The translations under genes and the position numbers were made by a program. Below, piece by piece: positions 8,907 through 17,035 of a stretch of 37,460 nucleotides of DNA. A model generated the notes under the pieces. The model had not been told where the DNA came from. It worked only from the letters and a program-made list of their open reading frames with translations, and searched no databases. Source of the stretch: Rhodospirillales bacterium (GTDB taxonomy: Bacteria > Pseudomonadota > Alphaproteobacteria > JAJFIK01); the NCBI GenBank assembly GCA_021775005.1, contig JAJFIK010000017.1:1-37460 (forward strand), written 5' to 3'. Positions within the stretch are counted from its first letter, which is position 1. Every line of letters starts with the position of its first letter.

Positions 8907-10340
8907 TCACCCCCAGATGGGTGGGCGCTTGTCGGCCCACGGCATTGCTTGTTCCAGCTGCCCGGCAAGGCGATAGAGCGTGCCTTCATCGCCATAGGCT
9001 CCCGTGAACATCATGCCGATGGGCAGGCCCTTGCTATCCCACGCCAGCGGCAGGGAAAGCGATGGTTGGCCGGTGAAATTGTAAGGCGGCGTAAAGGGGA
9101 ACGTCTTGGCTTGGTTGCGATCCACGGTGGCGGGGTCCTGGTTCACCGGATCGCAAAAGCCGATTTCAGGCACTGAGGTGCCGAGCACCGGGCAAAGCAT
9201 CACATCGACGTCCGTCCAGGTCTTGAGAATTTCGCGGTTCAGCACCCGCAAGGCGCGGTGACCGCGTCCCACATCGGCCGCCGTAAGGCGCGATTCAGAG
9301 CCCTTCCAATTACGCCAGGTCAGTGGCTCTAGCTCATGTTCTTCCGGCTCACGGCCCATGCGCGCCACCCGGTCCCGCATCGCCGCGGCAAAATTACCGC
9401 CGGAGACCGCGCGGCTTGCCGCATAAAGGTGGCGATAATTGATATTCAGCCCACGCTCCTCCACATGATGCCCAAGGCCTTCCAGCTCCTTCGCCACCTT
9501 TTCCACCGCACCGCGAATCTCAGGGTCAATAGGATCGCCGCTGGGAGTTTCCGTATAAAAGCCGATCTTGAGCTTGCCGGGATCGCGAGAGACTTCTTGC
9601 AGATAAGCGCGTTCCTTCCGAGGCGGCGCGTAAGGGCTGTCGGGTTCTGGGTTGCCGGTCCAATCGAGCATCGCGGCGCTGTCGCGCACGGTGCGGGAGA
9701 CCACATGATCAACAGAAAACCCGATGACACGATCTGCATCATCGGGCCCTTGAGGGTTGCGATCACGGGTGATCTTCATGCCCACAAGGCCGCAACAGGC
9801 GGCAGGAATACGAATGGAGCCCAACCCGTCAGAGGCGTGGGCGAGGGGAACAATACCCGCCGCCGTGGCGCCCGCCGCACCGCCCGATGATCCCCCCGTA
9901 ATATGATCGGTATTCCAAGGATTGCGGCAGGGGCCCAGCCGCGCGCTTTCCGTCGTCCCGGTAATGCCAAACTCCGGCGTGTTGGTTTTGCCAAGAAACA
10001 CCATACCGGAGTCCCGATATCGGGCGGCGAGGCGATTATCCTCCGTGTCCGGATCATTGGAATTAAAATGGGTGCCGTCGGTGCGCGGCATGCCGCGTAC
10101 CGTCACGCCAAGGTCTTTGATTAAAAATGGAACACCTTTGAACGGACCGTCCGGCAGCTCGCTAGCGGCCTGAGCACGGGCATCGGCATAAGCCTTGTAG
10201 ACCACCGCATTGAGGGCACCGTTGTGCTTCTCAATCCGGCCAATGGCTTCTTCGGTAAGCTCAGCGGGCGAGACGTCACCCTTTTTCACCAGAGCGGCCA
10301 ATCCAAGACCATCAAAATTGTCGTATTCCGCAAAGCCCAT
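8907..10340 (-). CDS. Amidase-signature family hydrolase (copy 1)
   Basis: Cytosolic Ser-cisSer-Lys amidase of 477 residues; substrate unknown. The triad is visible: Lys75 in PFLIKDLG, the cis-Ser in GGSSGG (149-154) and nucleophile Ser175 in GSIRIPA. The start at 10340 is set by GGGAGGA seven bases upstream. An in-frame ATG-less extension to 10460 has no ribosome site and no homology to its paralogue. It ends [15 protein letters not shown] clear paralogue lies at 14548-15936 on the same strand, with the TPR/TonB-C cassette between them. It is probably the first gene of an amidase-trmFO-VOC transcript. It could hydrolyse aryl or fatty amides; the sequence does not say which. Confidence 0.93.
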   Translation of the reverse strand: MGFAEYDNFDGLGLAALVKKGDVSPAELTEEAIGRIEKHNGALNAVVYKAYADARAQAASELPDGPFKGVPFLIKDLGVTVRGMPRTDGTHFNSNDPDTEDNRLAARYRDSGMVFLGKTNTPEFGITGTTESARLGPCRNPWNTDHITGGSSGGAAGATAAGIVPLAHASDGLGSIRIPAACCGLVGMKITRDRNPQGPDDADRVIGFSVDHVVSRTVRDSAAMLDWTGNPEPDSPYAPPRKERAYLQEVSRDPGKLKIGFYTETPSGDPIDPEIRGAVEKVAKELEGLGHHVEERGLNINYRHLYAASRAVSGGNFAAAMRDRVARMGREPEEHELEPLTWRNWKGSESRLTAADVGRGHRALRVLNREILKTWTDVDVMLCPVLGTSVPEIGFCDPVNQDPATVDRNQAKTFPFTPPYNFTGQPSLSLPLAWDSKGLPIGMMFTGAYGDEGTLYRLAGQLEQAMPWADKRPPIWG

Positions 10341-10477
10341 GCTCTCATCCTCCCAAGGTTTCCAAGAGCTTAGGCATTCTGACAGTTTGTCGTAAAGCCG
10401 TCTGAGCCCGAAACTTGACCAACCCGCGCGCTGGCGGGCACCATAGCGGATAAGTTGCACCAGGTTTGGGGGGGCTC

Positions 10478-11611
10478 ATGGGTCGATTTGTATTTGTTGC
10501 GGCATTTTTGATGTCACTCCAGCTGATCCCTGTAGCAGCTAATGCCTCAGTCACCAGCGATGTTTTTGCTGCTTACCAGGCCGCCTCAGAAGCGGGGGAT
10601 TACCGGGAAGCGCGCGACGCCTCGCGGCGGGCCTATAACGCAGCGCGCGACGCTTCCGGCGAGATGAGTTCTCAAGCACTCCAATTCGCAGCGGTCCATG
10701 CGAGCGTTCTGAATGATCTCTTGGCGTTTCGCGAGGCCGCAGACTTTTTAAGTCGCTATATAGAGGTCCCAAATACTGAATTTGCAGATCAACAAGTGCT
10801 GCCTTACCAGATTTATCTGCAAATGGGCCGGGCATTGTTGAGTTTGCGAGAAACGGACGAGGCACATGAGCTATTTCTAATGGCACTCAACGCGGCAATT
10901 GACCACCACGGCACCGCAAGTGTTGAGGCAGGATTGGCGCATCTGGAGTTAGCCAGGCCAGGTTGGAGCAACAGCACCACTATGACCGATCCAGCCCAAC
11001 TGCGCATGATCGGAACCGGGCAGTCTGCGCTGGCAGGCTCAATAGATTCGCTTGAAAGTGCAGAAAGAATATTCTCAAACCACCCTGATCGCCGCATTGA
11101 ACGCGCACTTCTCAAAGTCATGCGCGCAGGAAACTTTATGGCCAATGATGACCGAGACGGGGCCGAGCCCATACTCTTGAGTGCAATCGCTGATCTTGAA
11201 GATATCGGCTACATGGACGATTTTGTGCTCACGCTCTACATCAACTGGATCGAAATGCACTACGGCGAATGGTCTATTACACGCATACAGAATGGACTCA
11301 ATCATGCAATAGATTTGGCGCGCACCCGCGTCGAGGGAGATGCTCTTCCCGTCGTACGCAATATCCGCTACCGCCATCCGCGTGCGCGCTCCTTTACTTA
11401 CAGCGGAGTAATAACCGTCGAATACCGAGTAAATGAAGAGGGATTGATTCGGCGGACACGAGTTACCGATTCAACAGAGCCAGGGGTTTGGGACGAAGGC
11501 ATTCGAGCCATGGTGCGGGGATGGATTTACATTCCGGCACAAGAACGAGGGGAGCCTGTCGCCCGTGACGGCTTGACGACGCAATTTCAGTTAGATTTGG
11601 AACCGCGGTGA
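10478..11611 (+). CDS. Exported TPR-like protein with C-terminal TonB-C domain (cassette gene 1)
   Basis: Function unknown; 377 residues. A signal peptide covers about residues 1-24 (cleavage after ANA). A region of helical pairs rich in Ala/Tyr/Glu follows, resembling TPRs (for example AAYQAASEAGDYREAR and AYNAARDASGE). Residues about 292-377 match the TonB C-terminal fold: a TYSGVITVEYRVNEEG strand pair, DEGIRAMVRGWIYIPA, then GEPVARDG. There is no proline-rich linker and no retained N-terminal anchor as in classical TonB. The start is the ATG at 10478 preceded by a G-run; the TTG at 10466 lies inside that ribosome site. It overlaps the next gene by GTGA and is the first of four related genes. 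Confidence 0.85.
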   Translation: MGRFVFVAAFLMSLQLIPVAANASVTSDVFAAYQAASEAGDYREARDASRRAYNAARDASGEMSSQALQFAAVHASVLNDLLAFREAADFLSRYIEVPNTEFADQQVLPYQIYLQMGRALLSLRETDEAHELFLMALNAAIDHHGTASVEAGLAHLELARPGWSNSTTMTDPAQLRMIGTGQSALAGSIDSLESAERIFSNHPDRRIERALLKVMRAGNFMANDDRDGAEPILLSAIADLEDIGYMDDFVLTLYINWIEMHYGEWSITRIQNGLNHAIDLARTRVEGDALPVVRNIRYRHPRARSFTYSGVITVEYRVNEEGLIRRTRVTDSTEPGVWDEGIRAMVRGWIYIPAQERGEPVARDGLTTQFQLDLEPR

Positions 11612-11631
11612 TACGGATGGGTGGATCTGCT

Positions 11632-12834
11632 ATGGCGAAACTTTCACAGCTGTTCCTTGCCTTGGCCTTGGTAGCGCAATTCCTTGCCGCGCCAGTGCTC
11701 GCACAGGATAACGCAAAGACCGCTGGTTTTAATTCTGAAACCAGCTTTCCACCAGAACTTGACTCATTTCGTGACGACTACCTCTCCGCTCGCGAAATTT
11801 ATGGCGCCCAAAGCGCTGAGTTTGGTGAGGCGGCGCGGCGCTTTGGGAGCGAGCTTCTCAGAGTTCATGAGTACCGCAGCGCTGCGCAGGTTTACTGGGA
11901 GGCCATCGGGGCGATGGAGATGGCCGGAGCTACCGCTGACGAGTGGTATACGACTCTCATAAATGCAGCCCGCGCGGCGTCTCTTTCCAATGACTATCGG
12001 GTTGCTGATGGCTATGCGCAACAGGCATTGGGTGTTGCGCAGGACCGATATGGCGAAACCTCCAGAGAGGTCGCCATGGCTCACTATGAACTTGCCTATG
12101 TGCATCTCAGGCGCTCACCGGATGCGCTGGAAGGGTTTGGCCGCGTGCGTAATCAGGTCACATCGGAATCGCTCTTTATCAATCGCCAGGTCCGTGGAAC
12201 GTCCATTGAGGCACTTACAGACCTCATAGACCTGCACCTACGCTCTGCCGAGCGGATGCTTCGCGATGTCGGCCTGCGCGACACTATGGATTATGCATTG
12301 GTCCAAGCGCTCCGAGGACGATTCCACGCCGCGCGGCAAGACAATCTTCGCGCAGAGGAAGCTCTGGAAGCCGCGATTGCGCAACTTGAAACGCGCGGTT
12401 TTGTCGATGACGATTTGATTCACACTTATGCTGCTCTCATCCACGCCATGCAAAGTCGCTCTCTGCGTAACAGAGCGCGCGCCTGGCGCAGCCTCATTGA
12501 ACATGCCCGTGAGCAATCGCTGCGGCGCACCTATGGCGAATACATTCATGTTGCGCGCATAGATGCCGAAATGCCGCGCAATATTAGGGGTGGATTTTCC
12601 ATAGGAATAATTAGCTACCGTTTCGACATCTCAGCTGAGGGGCGGGTGGAAAACCTAGAGACGACGACATCAATCACAGATCAGACGGCATGGGCCGCAT
12701 CAACACGCGATGCGATGGAGGGCTTTGCTTTCGCCCCGCGCGTTCGCAATGGCATCGCTGAGGGGCTCCAGAATCAGGGCGTGGGATTTTCCATGTTCGC
12801 CTACAGATTCATGGTTGTTAGAGAGGCACGATGA
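11632..12834 (+). CDS. Exported TPR-like protein with divergent TonB-C domain (cassette gene 2)
   Basis: 400 residues, unknown function. Signal peptide MAKLSQLFLALALVAQF..., probable cleavage after VLA before QDN. The middle region has repeated helical hairpins (EYRSAAQVYWEAIGAM, DGYAQQALGVAQDRYGE, AEEALEAAIAQLETRG), consistent with TPRs. The last ~95 residues keep the TonB-C beta-beta-alpha-beta pattern (ISYRFDISAEGRVENLE, TRDAMEGFAFAPRVRNG, VGFSMFAYRFMVV) but lack the usual YP motif. GGTGGA lies six bases before the ATG at 11632. A GTG at 11608 overlapping the previous stop (GTGA) is an alternative start that only lengthens the signal peptide. It overlaps gene 3 by ATGA. Confidence 0.8.
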   Translation: MAKLSQLFLALALVAQFLAAPVLAQDNAKTAGFNSETSFPPELDSFRDDYLSAREIYGAQSAEFGEAARRFGSELLRVHEYRSAAQVYWEAIGAMEMAGATADEWYTTLINAARAASLSNDYRVADGYAQQALGVAQDRYGETSREVAMAHYELAYVHLRRSPDALEGFGRVRNQVTSESLFINRQVRGTSIEALTDLIDLHLRSAERMLRDVGLRDTMDYALVQALRGRFHAARQDNLRAEEALEAAIAQLETRGFVDDDLIHTYAALIHAMQSRSLRNRARAWRSLIEHAREQSLRRTYGEYIHVARIDAEMPRNIRGGFSIGIISYRFDISAEGRVENLETTTSITDQTAWAASTRDAMEGFAFAPRVRNGIAEGLQNQGVGFSMFAYRFMVVREAR

Positions 12835-14108
12835 TACAATTCAGGCAACTAATTTTGCCATTCGGTTTGGGCGCAAGTGCCGACCTTGTCCCGCTCCCCA
12901 TGGTCGTGCTCCTTTTTGGATTGATGCTCAATCCCGCCCATGCCTCCCAAGCTGAACTGCAGGCGGCCTATGGTGCCTACCAGGAAGCAGCCGAGGCGGG
13001 CGATGTACGCGCGGCACTGCCTCATGCACAGCGCGCCTATGAGTTGGGGCTGGAACTCTATGGGGCCGACAGTCGGAATACAGGGCTTTTGGCGTTTAAC
13101 TACGGCGCGGCGCTTAATGAGGTCCACAGATTTGAAGAAGCGTTACCCATTTTGGAAGAAGGGCAATTGGCATTGGAGGCCGCGGGTGGCAGCGAAGCAT
13201 CCTCGCTCTTTGATATGAATATCGAGATTGCGCGGAGCCATATGGGCATCTGGCATGGCCTCGACGCGCTTCCCTACTTGCGCGCGGCATTGCAACTTGC
13301 TCAAGCCGAATTTGGGCCGGAATCAATCGAGGTCGCACAATCGCATTATCTCATCGCCACTATACCGTTTCGGCAAAGGGGCGTGGATGAGTTCGGCGTG
13401 GTGGGGTACGTGCCGCGCATAAGTGGCGTCACTATAACAGAGCGTGCGCGCACAACCCAGGAACATAGGGAAATTGCCAGCCATTCGACGGCAAGGGGAT
13501 CAAGTTTTATGGCGTGGCTTGCTGAGCTGCGTGAGGTGCGTGCAGCCCATATCGAGCCTGCGGAGCAAATTCTGTCCACACATCCTGAAGCAGAGCTTGA
13601 GAATGCTAAACTGAGCCTCCTTTCCGCCATGTACGACATCGAGCTTGATGAGCGGAACCCGCATCCTCGATTTGCCGCAGCAATAGAAGCGCTGAATCAG
13701 CTGCACTATGCCGATATGATTACGTTTCGTCTGGCAGTAGATTGGCTAAGCCATCCTGATCGTCATACATGGTCACAACGTACCCTTGAGCACTATTGGG
13801 ATATCAGCATAGAGCATGGATACTACCGGCAAGAGGGCAACCATGTCTTTATGCTTCGTCTTCCGCCGAGTTATCCTAGAAGCGCGGCCGTTAGCGGCCA
13901 AGAGGCCAGAGTCTGCGTTCAGTTCAATCTCACCAACCGCGGACAGACTGAAGACATTGTGGTCTATGAATCCGAGGGGCTCAGAATTTTTAATCAATCC
14001 GCAGTAGAGGCAATCGAGAACTTCGTCACAGCCCCCAGAATTGAAAATAGAGTGCCCGTGCCCACAGCGGGTGTCCGAAACTGCTTTGATTACCAAATGC
14101 AACGTTAG
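12831..14108 (+). CDS. Exported TPR-like protein with TonB-C domain (cassette gene 3)
   Basis: 425 residues, unknown function. A long N-terminal hydrophobic stretch ends in NPAHA/SQAE, a likely signal peptidase site near residue 38. TPR-like helices follow: AAYGAYQEAAEAGDVRAAL, HAQRAYELGLELYGAD and EEALPILEEGQLALEAAG, closely matching the first repeats of gene 1. The C-terminal ~90 residues form a TonB-C domain: YPRSAAVSGQEARVCVQFNL, then SAVEAIENFVTAPRIENRVP, then NCFDYQMQR. Two cysteines in this domain, one in the VCVQF strand and one in the NCFDY strand, could form a periplasmic disulfide. It starts in an ATGA overlap with gene 2 and is followed 8 bases later by gene 4. Confidence 0.83.
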   Translation: MIQFRQLILPFGLGASADLVPLPMVVLLFGLMLNPAHASQAELQAAYGAYQEAAEAGDVRAALPHAQRAYELGLELYGADSRNTGLLAFNYGAALNEVHRFEEALPILEEGQLALEAAGGSEASSLFDMNIEIARSHMGIWHGLDALPYLRAALQLAQAEFGPESIEVAQSHYLIATIPFRQRGVDEFGVVGYVPRISGVTITERARTTQEHREIASHSTARGSSFMAWLAELREVRAAHIEPAEQILSTHPEAELENAKLSLLSAMYDIELDERNPHPRFAAAIEALNQLHYADMITFRLAVDWLSHPDRHTWSQRTLEHYWDISIEHGYYRQEGNHVFMLRLPPSYPRSAAVSGQEARVCVQFNLTNRGQTEDIVVYESEGLRIFNQSAVEAIENFVTAPRIENRVPVPTAGVRNCFDYQMQR

Positions 14109-14116
14109 AAACGGCC

Positions 14117-14509
14117 ATGGTTATGAAACAACAAATATTTAGATGCGCTGGAATACTCCTGGCGGCGGCCTTTATTTGCTTCCCACTCGCCTCAGCGACA
14201 ATGGCACAAACGGATGAGACGACTGAGGTTGCGCCGAGGTATCCTTCACCCACCACCCGCGCGATGCCCCAATATCCCTATTCCCTGCTCTCGCAAGGCA
14301 TCGAGGGCCGAGTCATGTTGGAATTTGATATCAACCGGCGCGGCCGACCCATGAACATCGAAGTTATCGAGTCAGAACCTCCTGGGGCGTTTGACAGAGT
14401 CGTCATAGATGCGCTGCGCCGCTTCCGATATGAACCAGTCTTGGAAGACGGGGAACCCGTAGTTTTTGAAAATGCTCGAAACGGTTTCGATTTTAGAATT
14501 CAGCGCTAG
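14117..14509 (+). CDS. Small exported stand-alone TonB-C domain protein (cassette gene 4)
   Basis: 130 residues. The signal peptide runs to about ATMA/QTDE (residues 30-31). The remainder is a single, best-conserved TonB C-terminal domain: QYPYSLLSQGIEGRVMLEFD, then NRRGRPMNIEVIESEPPG, FDRVVIDALRRFRYEP and EDGEPVVFE. It has neither the membrane anchor nor the proline-rich span needed for ExbBD-driven energy transduction, and no exbB or exbD is nearby. The start may be ATG 14117 or ATG 14123; neither has a strong ribosome site. Its TAG (14507-14509) overlaps the ancestral stop of the facing amidase gene. Role unknown; likely works with genes 1-3. Confidence 0.85.
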   Translation: MVMKQQIFRCAGILLAAAFICFPLASATMAQTDETTEVAPRYPSPTTRAMPQYPYSLLSQGIEGRVMLEFDINRRGRPMNIEVIESEPPGAFDRVVIDALRRFRYEPVLEDGEPVVFENARNGFDFRIQR

Positions 14510-14547
14510 CCCCAAATGGCGGGCTTGCGATCTATACAGGGTGCGGC

Positions 14548-15936
14548 TTAATCAAGCTGCCCGGCATGGCGCAGCAGCATGTCCTCGCGGCCTAAGTCGG
14601 CGGTGAACATAATGCCCAGGGGCAGCCCGGCATCATCATGGTGGAGCGGCAATGATATGGATGGATTGCCTGTGGCATTGAACAGCGGCGTGAAGGGCAG
14701 ATAATCCAGCAACGGTTCAAAGGCCTTTTCCACATCACCTTCGCCGGTTGAGAATTGCCCCACCTTGGCAACCGGCTGGCCCAGTGTGGGCGTTAGCAAC
14801 AAATCATACCCTTGGAAGAAGGCACCAATGGCGCGCCCTGTGATTTGCAATATCATCATAGATTGTTGGTATTGCCCGCCGGTCAGCGTCTTGCCAGCTT
14901 CATAAAGCCCCCAGGTCATGGGCTCAAAATCCTGCTGCCGAAGCTCGCGGCCGGTCATGAATGCCAAGGTATCAAGCAGCGCCGTTGCACTTGCCGCCCA
15001 AATCGCTGTGAAGGCCGGTTGGAACATGGCGAAGTCCACCCTCTCAAGCGCGACCGGTTCAACTTTGTGGCCGAGGCTTTCAAGCAGTTTCGCCGTTGCT
15101 TCAGTTGCCGACACCATTTGCGCATCAACCGGTTCGCCCGTGCGCATGTTGTTGGTGAACATGCCGATTTTCAGACTGCCCGGGTCGGTCTGTGACTCCT
15201 TCAGATAACTTTCCGCTTGAGGCGGCGCGAAATAAGGGTCGCCCACTTCCGGCCCCGCCGTGCAATCAAGCATGGCAGCTGTATCGCGCACGGTGCGAGA
15301 GACCACATGTTCTTCGGCAAGGCCGCTCATGGCGTCGCCAACAATGGGGCCTTTAGGATTTCGTTGCCGGCTTGGCTTAAGGCCCACCAAGCCACTGCTT
15401 GCGGCGGGGATACGAATTGATCCGCCACCATCATTAGCATGGGCGAGGGGCACACAGCCCGCCGCCACCATGGACGCCGAACCCCCTGAGGATCCGCCCG
15501 GAGTGTAGTCCGGATTCCAGGGGTTGCGGCAGGGGCCATAGGCAATGGACTCGGTGACCGGCATAGAGCCGATCTCCGGCACATTGGTTTTGCCCAGGGG
15601 AATGCAACCAGCATTCATGAAGCGCTGCGTCAGGGTAGAGGTCACCGGGGCAGGGATGCCTTGCATGAACCGCGTGCCTTGGGTCGTGGGCCAGCCTTCG
15701 CGATCCCCCATGATGTCTTTGAGCAAAAACGGCACACCGGCGAAAGGCCCATTGGCAACGCCATTTTTCGCTTCATCACGGGCCTGATCAAAGGCGCTGA
15801 AAATGACAGCATTCAAAGCGGGATTGTGTTTCTCAATCCGCGATATGGCGGCATCCACCAGCTCAAGTGGTGTCACATCTTTGTTGCGCACCAATTCGCC
15901 CATGCCAAGGCCGTCGTAATCCTGATAGTTGTCCAA
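14548..15936 (-). CDS. Amidase-signature family hydrolase (copy 2), C-terminus lost to a nonsense codon
   Basis: 462 residues, paralogous to the amidase at 8907-10340. The triad is intact: Lys73 in [14 protein letters not shown] at 147-152 and Ser173 in GSIRIPA. GGGAG seven bases upstream supports the TTG at 15936 as start, aligning with the paralogue's start; a GTG at 15957 is possible. The protein stops at HAGQLD, but the same frame continues past the TAA as AAPCIDRKPAIWG and then TAG, matching the paralogue's end [14 protein letters not shown]. The TAA occupies the codon of a Gln (CAA). The catalytic core is complete, so activity may survive the loss of 14 residues. Confidence 0.9.
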   Translation of the reverse strand: MDNYQDYDGLGMGELVRNKDVTPLELVDAAISRIEKHNPALNAVIFSAFDQARDEAKNGVANGPFAGVPFLLKDIMGDREGWPTTQGTRFMQGIPAPVTSTLTQRFMNAGCIPLGKTNVPEIGSMPVTESIAYGPCRNPWNPDYTPGGSSGGSASMVAAGCVPLAHANDGGGSIRIPAASSGLVGLKPSRQRNPKGPIVGDAMSGLAEEHVVSRTVRDTAAMLDCTAGPEVGDPYFAPPQAESYLKESQTDPGSLKIGMFTNNMRTGEPVDAQMVSATEATAKLLESLGHKVEPVALERVDFAMFQPAFTAIWAASATALLDTLAFMTGRELRQQDFEPMTWGLYEAGKTLTGGQYQQSMMILQITGRAIGAFFQGYDLLLTPTLGQPVAKVGQFSTGEGDVEKAFEPLLDYLPFTPLFNATGNPSISLPLHHDDAGLPLGIMFTADLGREDMLLRHAGQLD

Positions 15937-16071
15937 TGCGAATCTCCCGTATTTCACGCCCGATTTTGCACGTCTGACGGAAAGTCACAATCCGCCGGAA
16001 ACGTGTGCTGGGTTGTGAGCCGACCATGAGTCGCGTAGCCTGATTGGCGAAACTTGAGGGGAATCATTCTT

Positions 16072-17034
16072 ATGAGCGATCGAATAACTGTCAGTTCAAC
16101 CATCGGCGAAGCGTTCAATTTTGCCTTTGGGAATATTAGTGCGGTGTTTCGTATTGGCTGGTTTCCAGTGAGCCTGATGATGGCTTTGCTCGCTTTGATC
16201 GGCTGGATCTTCTTTCAGCCGATTATCATGGTCTATGGTGAACTCCTCACCAACATAGATGCAATGTCCGATGCTGATGCACTGACCCAGATTTTGGCAC
16301 AGTACAATGAGAATATGCTCGCGGCGGTGGAGTCTATCGGATACCAGACGGTTTCGCTCGGTTACTTGCTTTTTCTTGTGGTGGGACTAGCCGGTTCGGC
16401 CATCCCCATGACCGCCTATTCACGCATGATTGTGAATGGTGATCGCTATAGAGGACTGATCTATTTTCAGTTTGGCGGGCGAGAAGTCTCAGTCGCTATA
16501 ACGTACTTCGCGGTAACGGTTCTCGTCACCATAATCTATATTGCCGCGGTCCTCGTTGCGGGAATTGTAGTGGGCATTGTCGGGGCCATTGCCGCAGCAG
16601 CATTGGGGGATGCAGGAACCGCTGTGTTAGGATTGCTAATCATTGGCACGGTAATTGTAGCGATGATCTTTATGCTTTGGCTCTTTGCCCGGCTCCTTAT
16701 CGCAATCCCCGCCTCAGCAATCGAAGGGGGTGCCCCCATTGGTAAGGCCTGGACCATGACGAAAGGCCATGGCGCGACCCTGACGCTCGCACTGTTGCTG
16801 GGATACATCCTCCTGATCTTTGTATGGATCGTCTTCTTTGTGGCGCTGGACTATGTGGTGGACGCCATCAGCATGGTCCTCGGCGACCCGGGTTCACAGC
16901 TCGGCATGTACGTCACAATGGCGCTTGGTGCAGTGGCCTATGTGGCCATGGTTTGCGTCGGGAATGCCTTCTTCATTGGGTTATTTGCTGGACCCTATAA
17001 GCGCCTGACAGCGGGCGACCCAAGCCCACAATAG
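16072..17034 (+). CDS. Multispanning membrane protein, GPDPase membrane-domain-like
   Basis: About 320 residues with six or more hydrophobic helices. There are two spans in the first ~60 and ~110 residues, then two adjacent long spans rich in Val/Ile/Ala (about 150-215), then two to three more near the C-terminus. The loop IAIPASAIEGGAPIGKAWTMTKG resembles the conserved loop of the membrane domain found with glycerophosphodiester phosphodiesterases and in orphan alphaproteobacterial proteins. No catalytic domain is attached. I choose the ATG at 16072 (GAGGGG upstream) over the TTG at 16054. It converges on uvrA with a single base between stop codons. Function unknown. Confidence 0.75.
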   Translation: MSDRITVSSTIGEAFNFAFGNISAVFRIGWFPVSLMMALLALIGWIFFQPIIMVYGELLTNIDAMSDADALTQILAQYNENMLAAVESIGYQTVSLGYLLFLVVGLAGSAIPMTAYSRMIVNGDRYRGLIYFQFGGREVSVAITYFAVTVLVTIIYIAAVLVAGIVVGIVGAIAAAALGDAGTAVLGLLIIGTVIVAMIFMLWLFARLLIAIPASAIEGGAPIGKAWTMTKGHGATLTLALLLGYILLIFVWIVFFVALDYVVDAISMVLGDPGSQLGMYVTMALGAVAYVAMVCVGNAFFIGLFAGPYKRLTAGDPSPQ

Positions 17035-17035
17035 C

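Noticed and set aside
10341-10477. Promoter pair in the divergent region between amidase 1 and the TonB-C cassette
   Set aside because: A TTGACC hexamer is present but no -10 at a suitable distance; nothing convincing on the minus strand.
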